Assembly (NCBI GenBank): GCA_014529385.2
Contig: CM043960.1
Coordinates: forward strand, 118,366,043-118,430,042
DNA length: 64,000 bases
Direction of reading: 5' to 3'
Origin: Adiantum capillus-veneris
Lineage: Eukaryota > Streptophyta > Polypodiopsida > Polypodiales > Pteridaceae
A program made the translations under genes and the position numbers. Under the pieces are notes generated by a model. The model was not told the origin of the DNA. It saw nothing but the letters and a program-made list of their open reading frames with translations, and ran no database searches. Positions 1 to 11,070 of this stretch are shown here, in pieces (the stretch's first letter is position 1; every line of letters begins with the position of its first letter).

Positions 1-1215
1 ACTTTCTCTGTTCTTTGTGAATTAGGATACCATGACGGTTTTGTTCCCTATTACAACACATACAAACCTACATGGTAGGTTTTTTTTGGCACATGTTGTT
101 AGTCACAAGGTGTGCAACATGGTCTTTAAACTCAAGGAGCTTGGTTTAGCCAATGTGGAGTAAAGCTCATGAGGGTCCCTCTCGCTCATGTCGATGAGTG
201 TTTGTAGTTACTTCTACACACAAGTACGTCTCGTACTTGTTAGATGACCCTTTTCTTGGCATCATATCTTGAGACATATTCTAAATGTGGAGAATATGAG
301 TCTTTGGGACTGACATTGGTGCCTGTTGTGGCAGAGTCCTTAGGTGCTGGTCACATCCGCTTGTTAGACCATTCAATGTACATAGTACCAAGAAAAATTT
401 CTGTGCCAAAAATTATCGGGTACTAAGTACAGACTTTTTGAGGTTACAAGTACGATAAACAAAATTGACAGATGGTTGTTTATATGTATAGCAAGGATAT
501 GTTTTGTTAGTGGAAATGTTTCATTGTTGGTACTTAAATAAGATTGAGTTTTCAAATTCTATTATGGTCTAGTCCCCTGCAATCATTCCAAACAAGCATG
601 TGCTAAACACTAGGACCCATAACACTTAGTGTGCATGCATTCAACACAAAATTATTCAAACGTGCATTTTCATGGGACTTTCCACGGTACGTACGTGAAA
701 GCCTTGCTACAAAAGTTGGATCCGTCAATGATGTTTACCATACTTGTAACCTCAACAAGTTTGTACTTAGTTCCCGATAATTTTTTTTCACTGAAATTGT
801 TCCTGGTACTATGTGCTCAAAATGGTCTGACAAATGGATGTGACCAGCACCTAGGAACTCATTCATGACACATCATTAAGAAATAGGCGACAGTGTCAGT
901 CCTAAAAACTCATATTCTCCACATGTGGAATATGTCTCAAAAAATGATGTCAAGAAAAGTGACATCTAGCAAGTACGAGATGTATTTTTGTGTGGAGGTA
1001 ACTGCAAACGCTCAACGACATGAGTGAGAGGGACCCTCATATACTTGCTCCACACTGGCTAAACCAAACCCCATGAGTTCTTGGATCATGTTTTACACCA
1101 TGTGACTAACAACATGTACCAAACAGAATCCTACCATATAGGTCTGTAACTATTTCTACAGGGAACCAACCTATGTTGGTATCGTGATGAACTAGTAAGA
1201 GACAGGGACAGGTTT
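1..1215. repeat. Large imperfect inverted repeat (foldback element), cut by window start
   Basis: The left arm (1 to about 520) reads as the imperfect reverse complement of the right arm (about 665 to 1215), centred near 592 with a loop of roughly 140 bp. Matching blocks in order: GTTACAAGTACG at 443 against CGTACTTGTAAC-like sequence at 740; CTCATATTCTCCACAT at 909 against ATGTGGAGAATATGAG at 285; the GAGGGACCCTCAT block at 1029 against ATGAGGGTCCCTC at 170. The pairing still holds at base 1, so the left end lies outside the window. No transposase is seen in it. It is most likely a non-autonomous foldback or long-TIR DNA element; a hairpin from a head-to-head duplication is the alternative. 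Confidence 0.75.
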
Positions 1216-2014
1216 CCCAAATGGTACCTTAAACACTACTTTCTCAAAATGCTATGCACTTACATGACCTTTTCATGTGACTGAATAGAAAATTGGATGA
1301 AATCCTTCTAGCTTATGCATCCTCTTGGAGAGCTTAACCAAACGTATTTGGAAATGAAAACAAATCGAAAGAATATACTTACGATAAGGTGGAAAATACC
1401 TTATACTTACCTGGAGGTCAAGTGCATATTTCAACCTATTAGTATGCATTATCAAATTCCCTTTGACCTGCTAATCACTAAAAATATTGAAGATAAAGAA
1501 ATTTAAGCTATTAACATGGGTGTTGCCTTGGCAAATTGAACCCCTTTGTTAGATTTAGGAAAGAACTTATTGATTACCCCATGGCAGATGGAGAATTTCA
1601 TTCCCCAACAACAAACATGTGAAGGTTTCCAGAATCGACCATCAACACTTATTGAGTGATTTAGTAACCACCGATGGGTCCTACCCCAAAAATGGTGCTT
1701 CTAAAGACACTTCTAGTGCTATAGAGTAAACTTGATCTTAGGTTTAACCTTGGGTTCTTGTGGATAGTTGTGATGTCTAAAACATTGTGCTCAGCTATAC
1801 ACCATGGTATAGATAAACCTATATGAGTTTAAATTCATCAAAAACCCAACTCAATCATCGCATAAAAAATATGTAGAGCTAAAGTGACACCCAGAATACC
1901 ATTAATGACAAGGCTCTTGCTTGTCCATTAATGATTGACCAACGAATAATAAATTTTTATCGCATCATCACCAATTTCTGTTGAGAGTTAGAGCACCCTA
2001 GTTCATGACTATGT
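1216..2014. other. No gene seen
   Basis: AT-rich anonymous sequence. Short open frames occur on both strands but none shows domains, codon pattern or homology that I recognise. Confidence 0.6.
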
Positions 2015-2037
2015 AGTGCCAAGCTGGACTTCAGCCC

Positions 2038-2799
2038 CCGGGGGATTCACCATGGGAAACTTACCGCACCATGTAAGTGCAGGGGAGGGGGTTATTTTTA
2101 CAAGTTTCATAAGTGTATTAGTGAGGGGCAGGCCCCAATAATTTATCTCCCAAGCTTAAAAATAAGGAAGGGAGTATCATATTTATTGTTGGGGGGGGAT
2201 AAGTGAGAAAAGGAGAAAATGAGAGGAAGTTTTTGTGTTTCAAAATCATGGCTTCCCAAAAGAGTTTGGGGCCTCGAACTTGTGAGTCGATAGCTACAAA
2301 GATACATGCAGGAACTAACATTTCTTTGTAACAGTTTCTTGTTTTGTGATTATAGTTCATTTGCTAGAGTGATGAAAGCTATAAAGAGTTTGTATAGATG
2401 CAAATTTGCACGGAGAACCTAACACAACTTTATAGTCATGTTTTTTGAGTAGCTTAGATGGGTTAGAATTGGACAAGTAGCTGGAGTGTAGGCTGAACGG
2501 GCAATAGCTTGAAAGTGAAACTAAGATACATTGAGGATATATATAGTTATCAATAGAAGTGGTTCCTTAGTACGTTGCTTGCCACTATGCTACACGCTCT
2601 TGGACTAGTTTTACTTAGTTAGATCATGTGAGACTTAAATTTTATATGTAAGATAAGGTATTATATTTTTCTACATTGATTATCATGTAAGCGTAGAAAG
2701 GGGGGTCATATTCCCTAATATGAATCGTATATAGGGGTTTTATCAAAGTTGTCCGCTCGCAGGTGGCGTCCCGTTTTGTATATAGAGTGAATCCCCCGG
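2038..2799. mobile_element. 762-bp inverted-repeat DNA transposon, Mutator-like, inserted in the terminal repeat
   Basis: The ends are CCGGGGGATTCAC at 2038 and its complement GTGAATCCCCCGG ending at 2799, with weaker similarity for another 20 bp or so inside. The uninterrupted copy of the host repeat at 8931 reads TTGGACTTAAGCCCATC. Here the equivalent GACTTCAGCCC lies just left of the insert (2027-2037) and GACTTAAGCCC just right (2800-2810). This is an 11-bp target-site duplication with one mismatch, or 9 bp in the strict reading. A 9-11 bp duplication is the Mutator-like signature. There is no coding region, so it would be non-autonomous. Confidence 0.7.
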
Positions 2800-3984
2800 G
2801 ACTTAAGCCCATCAATTTATCACGCCAAACTAACACAAATTGTATTTAACACATAACTTCCAACCCTGCACGTCATGCTATATGTCATATAGCTTTAAAA
2901 GAGAGTAAATTAACGTCCTGCAATGGTTAAGAACAGAGCCCCAATCAATCCAGTATGCGCACAAGCGCCGGTATTACAACCAGTAGCACACAACTTGCAG
3001 AGCCATAAACAACTAGCAGCTACAAACTTGCAACTGCTCGAGAAAGAGCCAGTACAACACCCAGTAGCCAGAAACAGTCCGTGCATGTGTTTTGACAGTA
3101 ACTCAGCCCCATTCTATGCATACGAGGCCTTAAGGCACATGCTAATCATGCCCTGGCCCAGAAGTTTAATTCAAAAAAACCAGTTAACCGCGTTTATATC
3201 AACAGGCTCCCAATTGCACGCAAAAATGCATAACCAGGTACCTTACTACAAAAACCCATAACCAAAAACCCATACTCAGGTACCTTACCATGAAATGTAG
3301 GTAAGGTCCTAAAGCGGCAGAAACAATCCAATATGGCCATTTGTAGAGCTAACACCATTCCCTTAGGTGTTTATCCCCATTGGTACAGTCAACAAGATAA
3401 AAAAACAGTTGCTTTTTATGCACAAGCAATCCCAAGGTCCACAAAAATGCCCATGTGGTTATGATTATGCAGCGATTTTTCTCAGAACCGACACCTAAAT
3501 TACATGATGGTGTTTCAAGAAGCTCATTATTTTTCTCAAATTCTAGGAAAAAAGTTTTTCTCTCTAAGTCTAAGACATACACAGTATAGACGACATCTTT
3601 CTTCACTTACCATGCAAGGTACTACAACAACATTTAAACAAAAACCGAAGCTTTGTAGTAAGGTACCTGTGTTTCTTGAGCTGCAAGATCCATTTTTAGC
3701 AAGATCAGACAGCAGCGAAACAATGAGCAAAAAAACCTACTCCAGGGCTAAGTGAGGGCCAGAGTATGCCCTCACCTCTGTATATATAGGATGTCATGCA
3801 CGCTGCCAGAGCCATCAATTTGAATGCAATCGGCCGCCCTCAATCTGCATGAGCCTGTAGGCGTCATAGCCTGGGGAAGGTGATCGAGAGTGGACAGGGG
3901 CCGCCTACCCCTTGTAATGATATTACTTCACGCTTTGGTTTAAGTAGGGACCAAGTCCCAGGTTATCTTTATTATGCCACTATG

Positions 3985-4191
<207 letters not shown>

Positions 4192-4212
4192 CCGCCCTAA
4201 CCCAGGCACCAC

Positions 4213-4257
4213 ACACAATGGGTCGGTAGTAGGCCCATTGTGTATGGGCCTACTACC
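4213..4257. promoter_or_regulatory. Two overlapping, mutually exclusive hairpins after the RT stop
   Basis: Hairpin A pairs ACACAATGGG (4213-4222) with CCCATTGTGT (4234-4243). Hairpin B pairs GGTAGTAGGCCCA (4225-4237) with TGGGCCTACTACC (4245-4257), 13 perfect pairs and a 7-nt loop. The right arm of A overlaps the left arm of B, so only one can form at a time. They sit immediately 3' of the reverse transcriptase on its coding strand. A role in 3'-end formation or template recognition is inference. Confidence 0.5.
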
Positions 4258-6226
4258 TTATGAGAGAGATGAGACTTTCTTTCTGAAACAATAGTCCAGG
4301 CCAGTTATGCCGACTGAGAGCTTGTATGATGGTGTTCCGGATCTGATTATGGTTAAATCCGTTCTGGCAGTATTTTTTAACTAGTACAGATATCTCTTCC
4401 CAGGCCAAAGAGGGGGTAGATGAAGAGTAGCAAATTAAGTAGAGAAGGCTAATACAGGAGCAAATAGAGGCTTTGTATGGCCTATTGCTATTTCTTTTAA
4501 TGAATTCTATGTGGGGAAGCTTAAGAAGATCCTTTCTCCAGATAAATCTAAGGTCAAATCCACCTGTAGATGGGGAGTGAAGAGATATTGAAAGGTTCAG
4601 AAATTGGGTTGATTTGCAAAAGTCCTCAAAAATAGTCGAATTATCTGGGAGGGAAGTAGGCTCAATTTTTAGGCAGTGGGGGTAAATTAGATCAATCTCT
4701 TTAGAGAACATTCTGTTGTTAACACTAAGCAGGTCATCCATATATCTAAAAGTATGATTGAATGATGGAAGTATTTTATGTGGTTAGTTTCCATGTTCTT
4801 AAGACACCATTTGTATTCAAAAAAAGCCAGGTAAATATTACACATAAGTGGTGAGCAAGAGAAGCCCATAGGGATGCCAAGGCATTGGTTAAAGCAGTAG
4901 TCGCCGGCAATAATAGTGCAGTTATTCAAATACCAGAAAATATAGAAGCAGAGTTTTGTTTCATTGAAGTTTAGAGGGTGTATGGAGTGAGATGCTTGAA
5001 TCCATCTAGGTTTCTTGGATAGGGAGATAAAACGATACTTTCTCTTTTTAGCGTAAAGGCTAAATTAATAACCTTAGCTAAAACAATCTTAAGGCCGAGA
5101 TCTCCACTAAGTGGAATGTTTTCGTAGCATTGTGTAATATCAGCTGTAAAGATGTGGAAGATGTGTTGAGGAAGGTTAAGTGTGACTTCTGTTGCGTTTT
5201 TTGTTAACCAGAAGGGATTATATTGGATATTTAGGAAATCCTTGCAGATTCTCTGCTTCTTTGCACAAATGAGCTCAAATTCTGTGAGAATAATATCAAG
5301 GCAAAGAGTAATATCTTTGGTGATATCTGTGAAGATACAGTTAGAGGCATCAGATATCCATCTGAATTTATGTTTATGGAATTTATATGTAGGAAATAGT
5401 ACTGGTAACCTGGTGTTACTAATAGAGTAACCAAGCTGTCCTAAATGTTTAGAGATCTTGTTAGAGATATCTTGCGGCGTTTTGTTAGTGTGACATAATT
5501 CTTTCCCTGATACTCGATCCGGAGCCGCTTTCCAAGCAAGGTATTTGCACATAATAGTAGGATAGTTGGAGCTTTTGTCAAGCCCGACCACAAGCCATTT
5601 GTCTGAGATTAGTTGAAAATCAAGAGCTAGTTGAGGTGTAAGCCAAGAGCTATCAGAAGAAAGCCACTTCCTAGGAAGTAGAGAATTTTTATGAAGGAAG
5701 CATTCCTTCACTAATTTTTTTAAGTCCGGTAGGACTGTCATCTCCAGTCGGAGAGCACTGACAAGGTCAGTGAGGCAGCTAAGTAAATCTGATAGGGCAA
5801 GGTAAGGGTTTTTTGGATAGTTAGGTATGTGATTGAGCCCTTTGGCCAGTAACTTACGTATTGTGACATTATTGATAATGCTAAGATCCTGAGTACAGAC
5901 ATGGTTACCAAATCCTTCAAAATTCCTTCAAAATGAGGCAAATTGAATGCATGTACAGTAAGGGATTGTTTCTTGTCTAAGAAATTCATTATTTAAAACT
6001 AATCCTTTTATAGGATGATGGTATTTCCATCCTATGAGAATATTGTCAAGCAGTTTATGATTCCCAAAAAATAAGTCAAAGCACTCACAAAAAAGATTTT
6101 TTGGTAAAATACAATCGAGAAGGATATTGTGAAACAGACAGTGTATGTAGATAGCACCACATTCGAATCTTCTTTGCTGAGAACTCTTCTTCCACATGGG
6201 TTTGTAGAGACCTGCAATATATTCAT
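4253..6226 (-). pseudogene. Penelope-type reverse transcriptase, ORF2 (broken)
   Basis: Read leftwards, the pieces form one RT in different frames. A Cys-containing N-terminal part (about 6226-5740) has a segment resembling C-x-C...N-H-V-C-T-x-D-L-S-I-I-N and then G-L-N-H-I-P. The fingers part (about 5741-4971) has K-F-H-K followed by R-W-I-S and motif A TADITQCYENIPL near 5140. Motif B LGIPMGFSCSPLMCNIYL lies near 4880 and motif C FRYMDDLLSVNN at about 4750. The C-terminal part to 4253 has the F-L-N-L-S-I block. The I-P-M-G...N-I-Y-L...E signature and Y-M-D-D box fit the Penelope/TERT-like RT group rather than LTR or LINE RTs. Lesions include a frameshift around 4740-4790, a stop near 5740 and more stops or shifts between 5740 and 6200. 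I see no GIY-YIG endonuclease and no RNase H. Alternative: another unclassified RT clade with the same B motif. Confidence 0.6.
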
Positions 6227-6229
6227 GGG

Positions 6230-7763
6230 TTAGATTTCAGGGAAGTTTCTGATTGCAGGGAACCTGCCTCTCCCTCTTGTATAGCTACGAGTTTTTCCTT
6301 GATTAGACGAGGAGCTAGGTGTAAAAAATGAGGTGAAGGAGTTGGGAGTAGCTAAAGAGTTAGCTCTTTTCAGAGTAGGAGAATCATCATCTTCAATACA
6401 AGGTTTAAGCAGATTAGTAATGAACTTGACCCCTTTAAAGTCAGCATAAGTGGTGAGGTATAGACCGAGCTCATCTGTTTTAAGCTCTTTCAAAATATCA
6501 TGCATAAGACCACGGAAGATATTAAAGGCTATTTGTGCAATCACAATCTACTTAGCCTGTCCACCTAGCCATGAGCAGATGAGGGATAGATGAAAGTCGA
6601 CTGGTTTCTCAGGGAATAACAGAACCAAATGGTTGAGGATAAACCATATTGCATGATCAAACCACATGATGCTTGATTCACACGTCGCTTTGGGGTCCAG
6701 AAACCTGCAAGCACATTTCACATAGGGACGGAAGATATTCCAGATGGACTCTGTGTATAAATCTGGGTTACTTTTTGCAAATTCCATGCTACCTTTAGTA
6801 TGTATGTGCAATCCAGCATTTGAGGGGCATTTGGAGTGGTTGATGAGATGAAGGTTAAAGGGTGCTTTAATCAGTTCTCCCTTGTCTAAGAACTGCCCAC
6901 CTTTAAGAATCTTGAGTTTACAGTTTTCCATTGTTGAGGCAAGAAGGTTGGCCAAGTACACCCAGGTTTCACTAAGAATAGAAGCCAGGAAGGCTTTGTT
7001 AGGTAGAACCCACAGCTGATGGTCAACTCCGAGAGATTCAATTTCTATTTGTCTTATTGGTAAGGCAAGAAACACTTTAGAGATTTTTGGTACCATCTCA
7101 AGGAGGTAACATCATTGAGGGAGCAGAGGTTATTTTGAAATTCTTTTCCTTCTTCTAGTGCTGCACTATCTCGATAGAAAATGCCACCAGTTGGATGGAT
7201 GGAGGGGGTATTTGGGGTGCGAGGGGTTAAGCCCACAGATTTTTCTAAGGAAGTTTGACAGCTCAGCTCCAGATGAGGAGAACTGGGCAAGCTCTTGCTG
7301 ATATTGTGAAGCAAGGACAGGAAGTTGGGCAATATATTGGGACACAAATTAACACCTTCTAGGGGGTCTTTGTCCAATGTAGCCAAAAAATTTACCCAGT
7401 CATTAAATGACAACATATGTAAGACAGATAGTTTTTTATCCGAGACAAGAGCTGAATCATAAATAAGCTATGAAGCATCCAAACTGCTAATACATCTGAG
7501 GACAAGAGAGGAGGCCACAGAGAGGGGCTCCGAGGTAAGTTCCAATCCTTGAGATAAAGCAAGATTCTGTAAAAACAGTGAGGTCGGGTTTACTTTTTCT
7601 TGCCATAGTATGTAATACATAATTTGGCTTTCCTAGCAAGGAAAGGTCTAGTTATAGTAGCCAAGGCACTCTTTGGTGTATGGTCTTTAAGGTAAATCTT
7701 AATCTGATCAAGAATATTTGCATAATTCTCAGGGTTGTGATTAGTACTCATGAGAGCTGTCAT
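6230..7763 (-). pseudogene. ORF1 of the Penelope-like element, unrecognised protein with RG-rich tail (broken)
   Basis: Coding-like frames run from an ATG at 7763 (MTALMSTNHNPENYANIL) down to a stop at 6230, upstream of the RT and on the same strand. Pieces: 7763 to a stop near 7590, 7416-7054, 7096-6548, and 6544-6230, separated by stops or shifts. Joined length would be about 500 residues. The C-terminal end is Ser/Thr-rich and then basic with S-Y-T-R-G-R-G-R-F, an RNA-binding-like tail. The middle part is helical and W/F-rich with no zinc knuckle. It looks like a structural or nucleic-acid-binding ORF1, by position and tail only; I do not recognise the family. Confidence 0.45.
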
Positions 7764-8930
7764 TCTATAACTTGGTCCTGCAACCCTTCAACCGGCAAAG
7801 TTAGAGACTATGGTAGCCGTGAGCAGGGAACCAGAAAAAGAGTCTAAAAGGGGCCACCTAACACCAGTCTACCAATGAAGGATTTACAGATTGTGGGTCC
7901 AATTTAGAGCTCCATTCCTAAGATAATTTCCTAGGCCAGCATCCCGGTTTCCCCCGAAAAGAAGAAACCTTATGTATAGGATGTGTGTGTAGCTCTTTAA
8001 ATCTTAATTAATAAGACATAATTGAATTTTTACATTCAAAAGACAGCTGGCCAAGGAATAATGAACTGATATGTACAAAAATAACTCAATATTAGAATTA
8101 TTTAGGTACAATGATTGTAGGAAAGAGATCCTCTTTCAGTGAGACTAGTAGTAAAAGAACTTCCCCGTTCCTCAGTGAGTATTTCATTACAGAAAGGTTG
8201 CTTGCCAAAGAAACGAAAGCCATCCAAGATAAGATAGATTCCTTACCTGCATCCATCCAAACAAGACAACAATTCAGTTAGCCTTGGATGTGTTTTATAG
8301 GTATCAATGGACCATATCAGTTGTGATCCATGTCCATCTTATAGGATTTAATTACTTTAGACAAGCTATGTTATTTATTAGAACTTGTATGTTAGTAGTC
8401 TTTAAAAAAATTAGTGGTACATTTTATTTTCCAATGTGAGTGGTGAAGTCCACCAAGAGTCCAAACATTTCAAGATCCATAGCTCGGTAGCTATGCTTAA
8501 GCCCAAAAACATAGCAACCATATACTTACCTTTAGACTTAGCAATCCCATGGTATCATTGGTGTCCCTTTAGACAAAGATAGGTCATGTCCGAATTTTTA
8601 TGTATAAGATGTCTAATTATTTAATTTCTTTTTTGGCAAGAGACGCTATCAACTGAAACCACTAGTATAGCCAGTTAGCAGGGTAACAAGACTTCCTCTT
8701 ATTAATATGGAATCCCATTTTTCGAATCATAGCTTGGAGGCTATGCCAAAGCTGAAAATACCAGCCATATACTTACCTTCATAATGCCAAGATATCCACA
8801 AGTTATTATCAACTTTTAAGGAATGATAGTGTCCGGCCCTTGACTGAGTAAGATACCTTACTTGTTTATCAGCCAGAGGTACTAGATGTAGTGAATAACA
8901 CCCCAACCATTTGTTTTATATGAAATTACA
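7764..8930. other. Leader between terminal repeat and ORF1; no gene seen
   Basis: AT-rich, about 1.17 kb, with no open frame of note on either strand. By position it is the 5' untranslated part of the minus-strand element. Two related phrases, AGCTCGGTAGCTATGC near 8481 and AGCTTGGAGGCTATGC near 8730, suggest a weak internal duplication about 250 bp apart. Confidence 0.4.
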
Positions 8931-10202
8931 AGTGCCAAGTTGGACTTAAGCCCATCACTTTATAACGCCAAGCTAACACAAATTGTATTTAACACATAAC
9001 TTCCAACCCTCCACGTCATGCAATATGTCATATTGCTTTAAAAGAGAGTAAATTAACATCCTGCAATGGTTAAGAACATAGCCCCAATCAATCCAGTATG
9101 CGCACAAGCGCTGGTATTACAACCAGTAACGCACAACTTGCAGAGCCATAAACAACCAGCAGCTACAAACCTGCAACTGCTCGAGAAAGAGCCAGTACAA
9201 CACCCAGTAGCCAGAAACAGTCCGTGCATGTGTTTTGACAGTAACTCAGCCCCATTCTATGCATACGAGGCCTTAAGGCACATGCTAATCATGCCCCGGC
9301 CCAGAAGTTTAATTCAAAAAAACCAGTTAACCGCGTTTATATCAACAGGCTCCCAATTGCACGCAAAAATGCATAACCAGGTACCTTACTACAAAAACCC
9401 ATAACCAAAAACCCATACTCAGGTACCTTACCATGAAATGTAGGTAAGGTCCTAAAGCGGCAGAAACAATCCAATGTGGCCATTTGTAGAGCTAACACCA
9501 TTCCCTTAGGTGTTTATCCCCATCGGTACAGTCAACAAGATAAAAAAACAGTTGCTTTTTATGCACAAGCAGTCCCAAGGTCCACAAAAATGCCCATGTG
9601 GTTACGATTATGCAGCGGTTTTTCTCAAAACCGACACCTAAATTACATGCATGTGTTTCAAGAAGCTCATTATTTTGCTCAAATTCTAGGAAAAAAGTTT
9701 GTCTCTCTAAGTCTAAGACATACACAGTGTAGATGACATCTTTCTTCACTTACCATGCAAGGTACTGCAACAACATTTAGATGAAAACTGAAGCTTTGTA
9801 GTAAGGTACCTGTGTTTCTTGAGCTGCAAGCTCCATTTTTAGCAAGATCAGACAGCAGTGAAACAATGAGCTAAAAAAACCTACTCCAGGGCTAAGTGAG
9901 GGCCAGAGTATGCCCTCACCTCTATATATATAGGATGTCATGCACGCTCCCAGAGCCATCAGTTTGAATGCAATCGGCCGCCCTCTATGTGCGCGAGCCT
10001 GTAGGCACCATAGCCTAGGGAAGGTGATCGAGAGTGGACAAAGACCACCTACCCCTTGTAATGATATTACTTCACGCTTTGGTTTAAGCGGGGACCAAGT
10101 CCCAGGTTGTCTTTATTATGCCACCATGGGGGAGGGGGGGGGGGGGGGGGGGGGCGGATTTTTTTTTTTTTTGGGAAGTTTTTCTTTAAAAATCCACTTA
10201 TG

Positions 10203-10288
<86 letters not shown>
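8931..10288 (-). repeat. Direct terminal repeat (pseudo-LTR), right copy, uninterrupted
   Basis: This is the upstream copy for the minus-strand RT. It starts AGTGCCAAGTTGGACTTAAG and ends in the TG run (10207-10287); flanking sequence differs from that beside the left copy on both sides. Substitutions against the left copy are few and scattered, so the two are near-identical copies. A 112-codon plus-strand frame (9066-9404) is shared with 2923-3261, but most of its differences change residues, so it is not treated as a gene. Confidence 0.8.
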
Positions 10289-10854
10289 CATGTTTCTCAA
10301 TAGCATCGTATCTCAAGACCTAGCTGAGGGCATGAAGGTTGTGAGCTAGAATTTCTATTACTCAGACTGGCGATGGGGTAGGAAAAATGCATTTTAGTGT
10401 CAGTAAAATATGTGGCCACATCTAGTCACTCCCTCAAATACCCATCGTTTAATGTCTAGTTAGGATTCGTATCATCTACACAGAGACTAATTGTTGTCAT
10501 TGATCATGCAAATGCCAAAATTTTCATAAATATCATATATGAATGAGCAAAAGGAGTGTATTGATCACTTATTTGGCAAGGACATGCATGGTCATGTATG
10601 GCCCTTATGCATCCTTCTACAACAATTGGTTTAGAGTCGGGGTGCCAAAATATTAATCCTAACCAAGAGCAAACGGAACATTTAAACGTCTCTTGATTTT
10701 TAGGTCAAAATTTCAACGATGGATTAGTTGAGTTTTACACTAATAAATCTTGTAATATTTTACTGCTTTTCTTCAAGGCAAGCTTAGTCAGCTAAGATTT
10801 TGCAATCGTAGGGGTTAGAAATGCTCTATAACCCATTTTTTGCAAACATTTATA
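10289..10854. other. No gene seen
   Basis: Anonymous AT-rich flank of the Penelope-like element, with no domain or repeat structure that I can support. Confidence 0.5.
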
Positions 10855-11070
10855 GAGTTTTTGTTGCACATTGTTAAAGATACTAAAAGCTAGTCACTCT
10901 ACAAGTTTTTGGGGATTTGAGGGTCAAATCCTACACTAAAAGCAGAGTTTTTGTTGCACATTGTTACAAACACTAAAAGCTAGTCACTCTACTGGTTTTT
11001 GGGGATTTGAGGGTCAAATCCTACACTAAAAGCCAGTCACTCTATTGGTTTTTGGGGATTTGAGGGTCTT
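10855..11070. repeat. Short tandem repeat array
   Basis: Three copies of the phrase CTAGTCACTCTAC with GTTTTTGGGGATTTGAGGG occur at about 10888, 10978 and 11034. The first two also share the upstream AGAGTTTTTGTTGCACATTG at 10853 and 10944, giving a period of about 90 bp. The third copy is a shorter, 57-bp unit. It is a local minisatellite-like duplication. Confidence 0.8.

Noticed and set aside
2923-3261. 112-codon plus-strand frame repeated at 9066-9404 as a possible conserved gene
   Set aside because: The two copies differ at five residues, and most nucleotide differences change the residue, so there is no sign of selection on the protein. The frame lies antisense in the terminal repeat.
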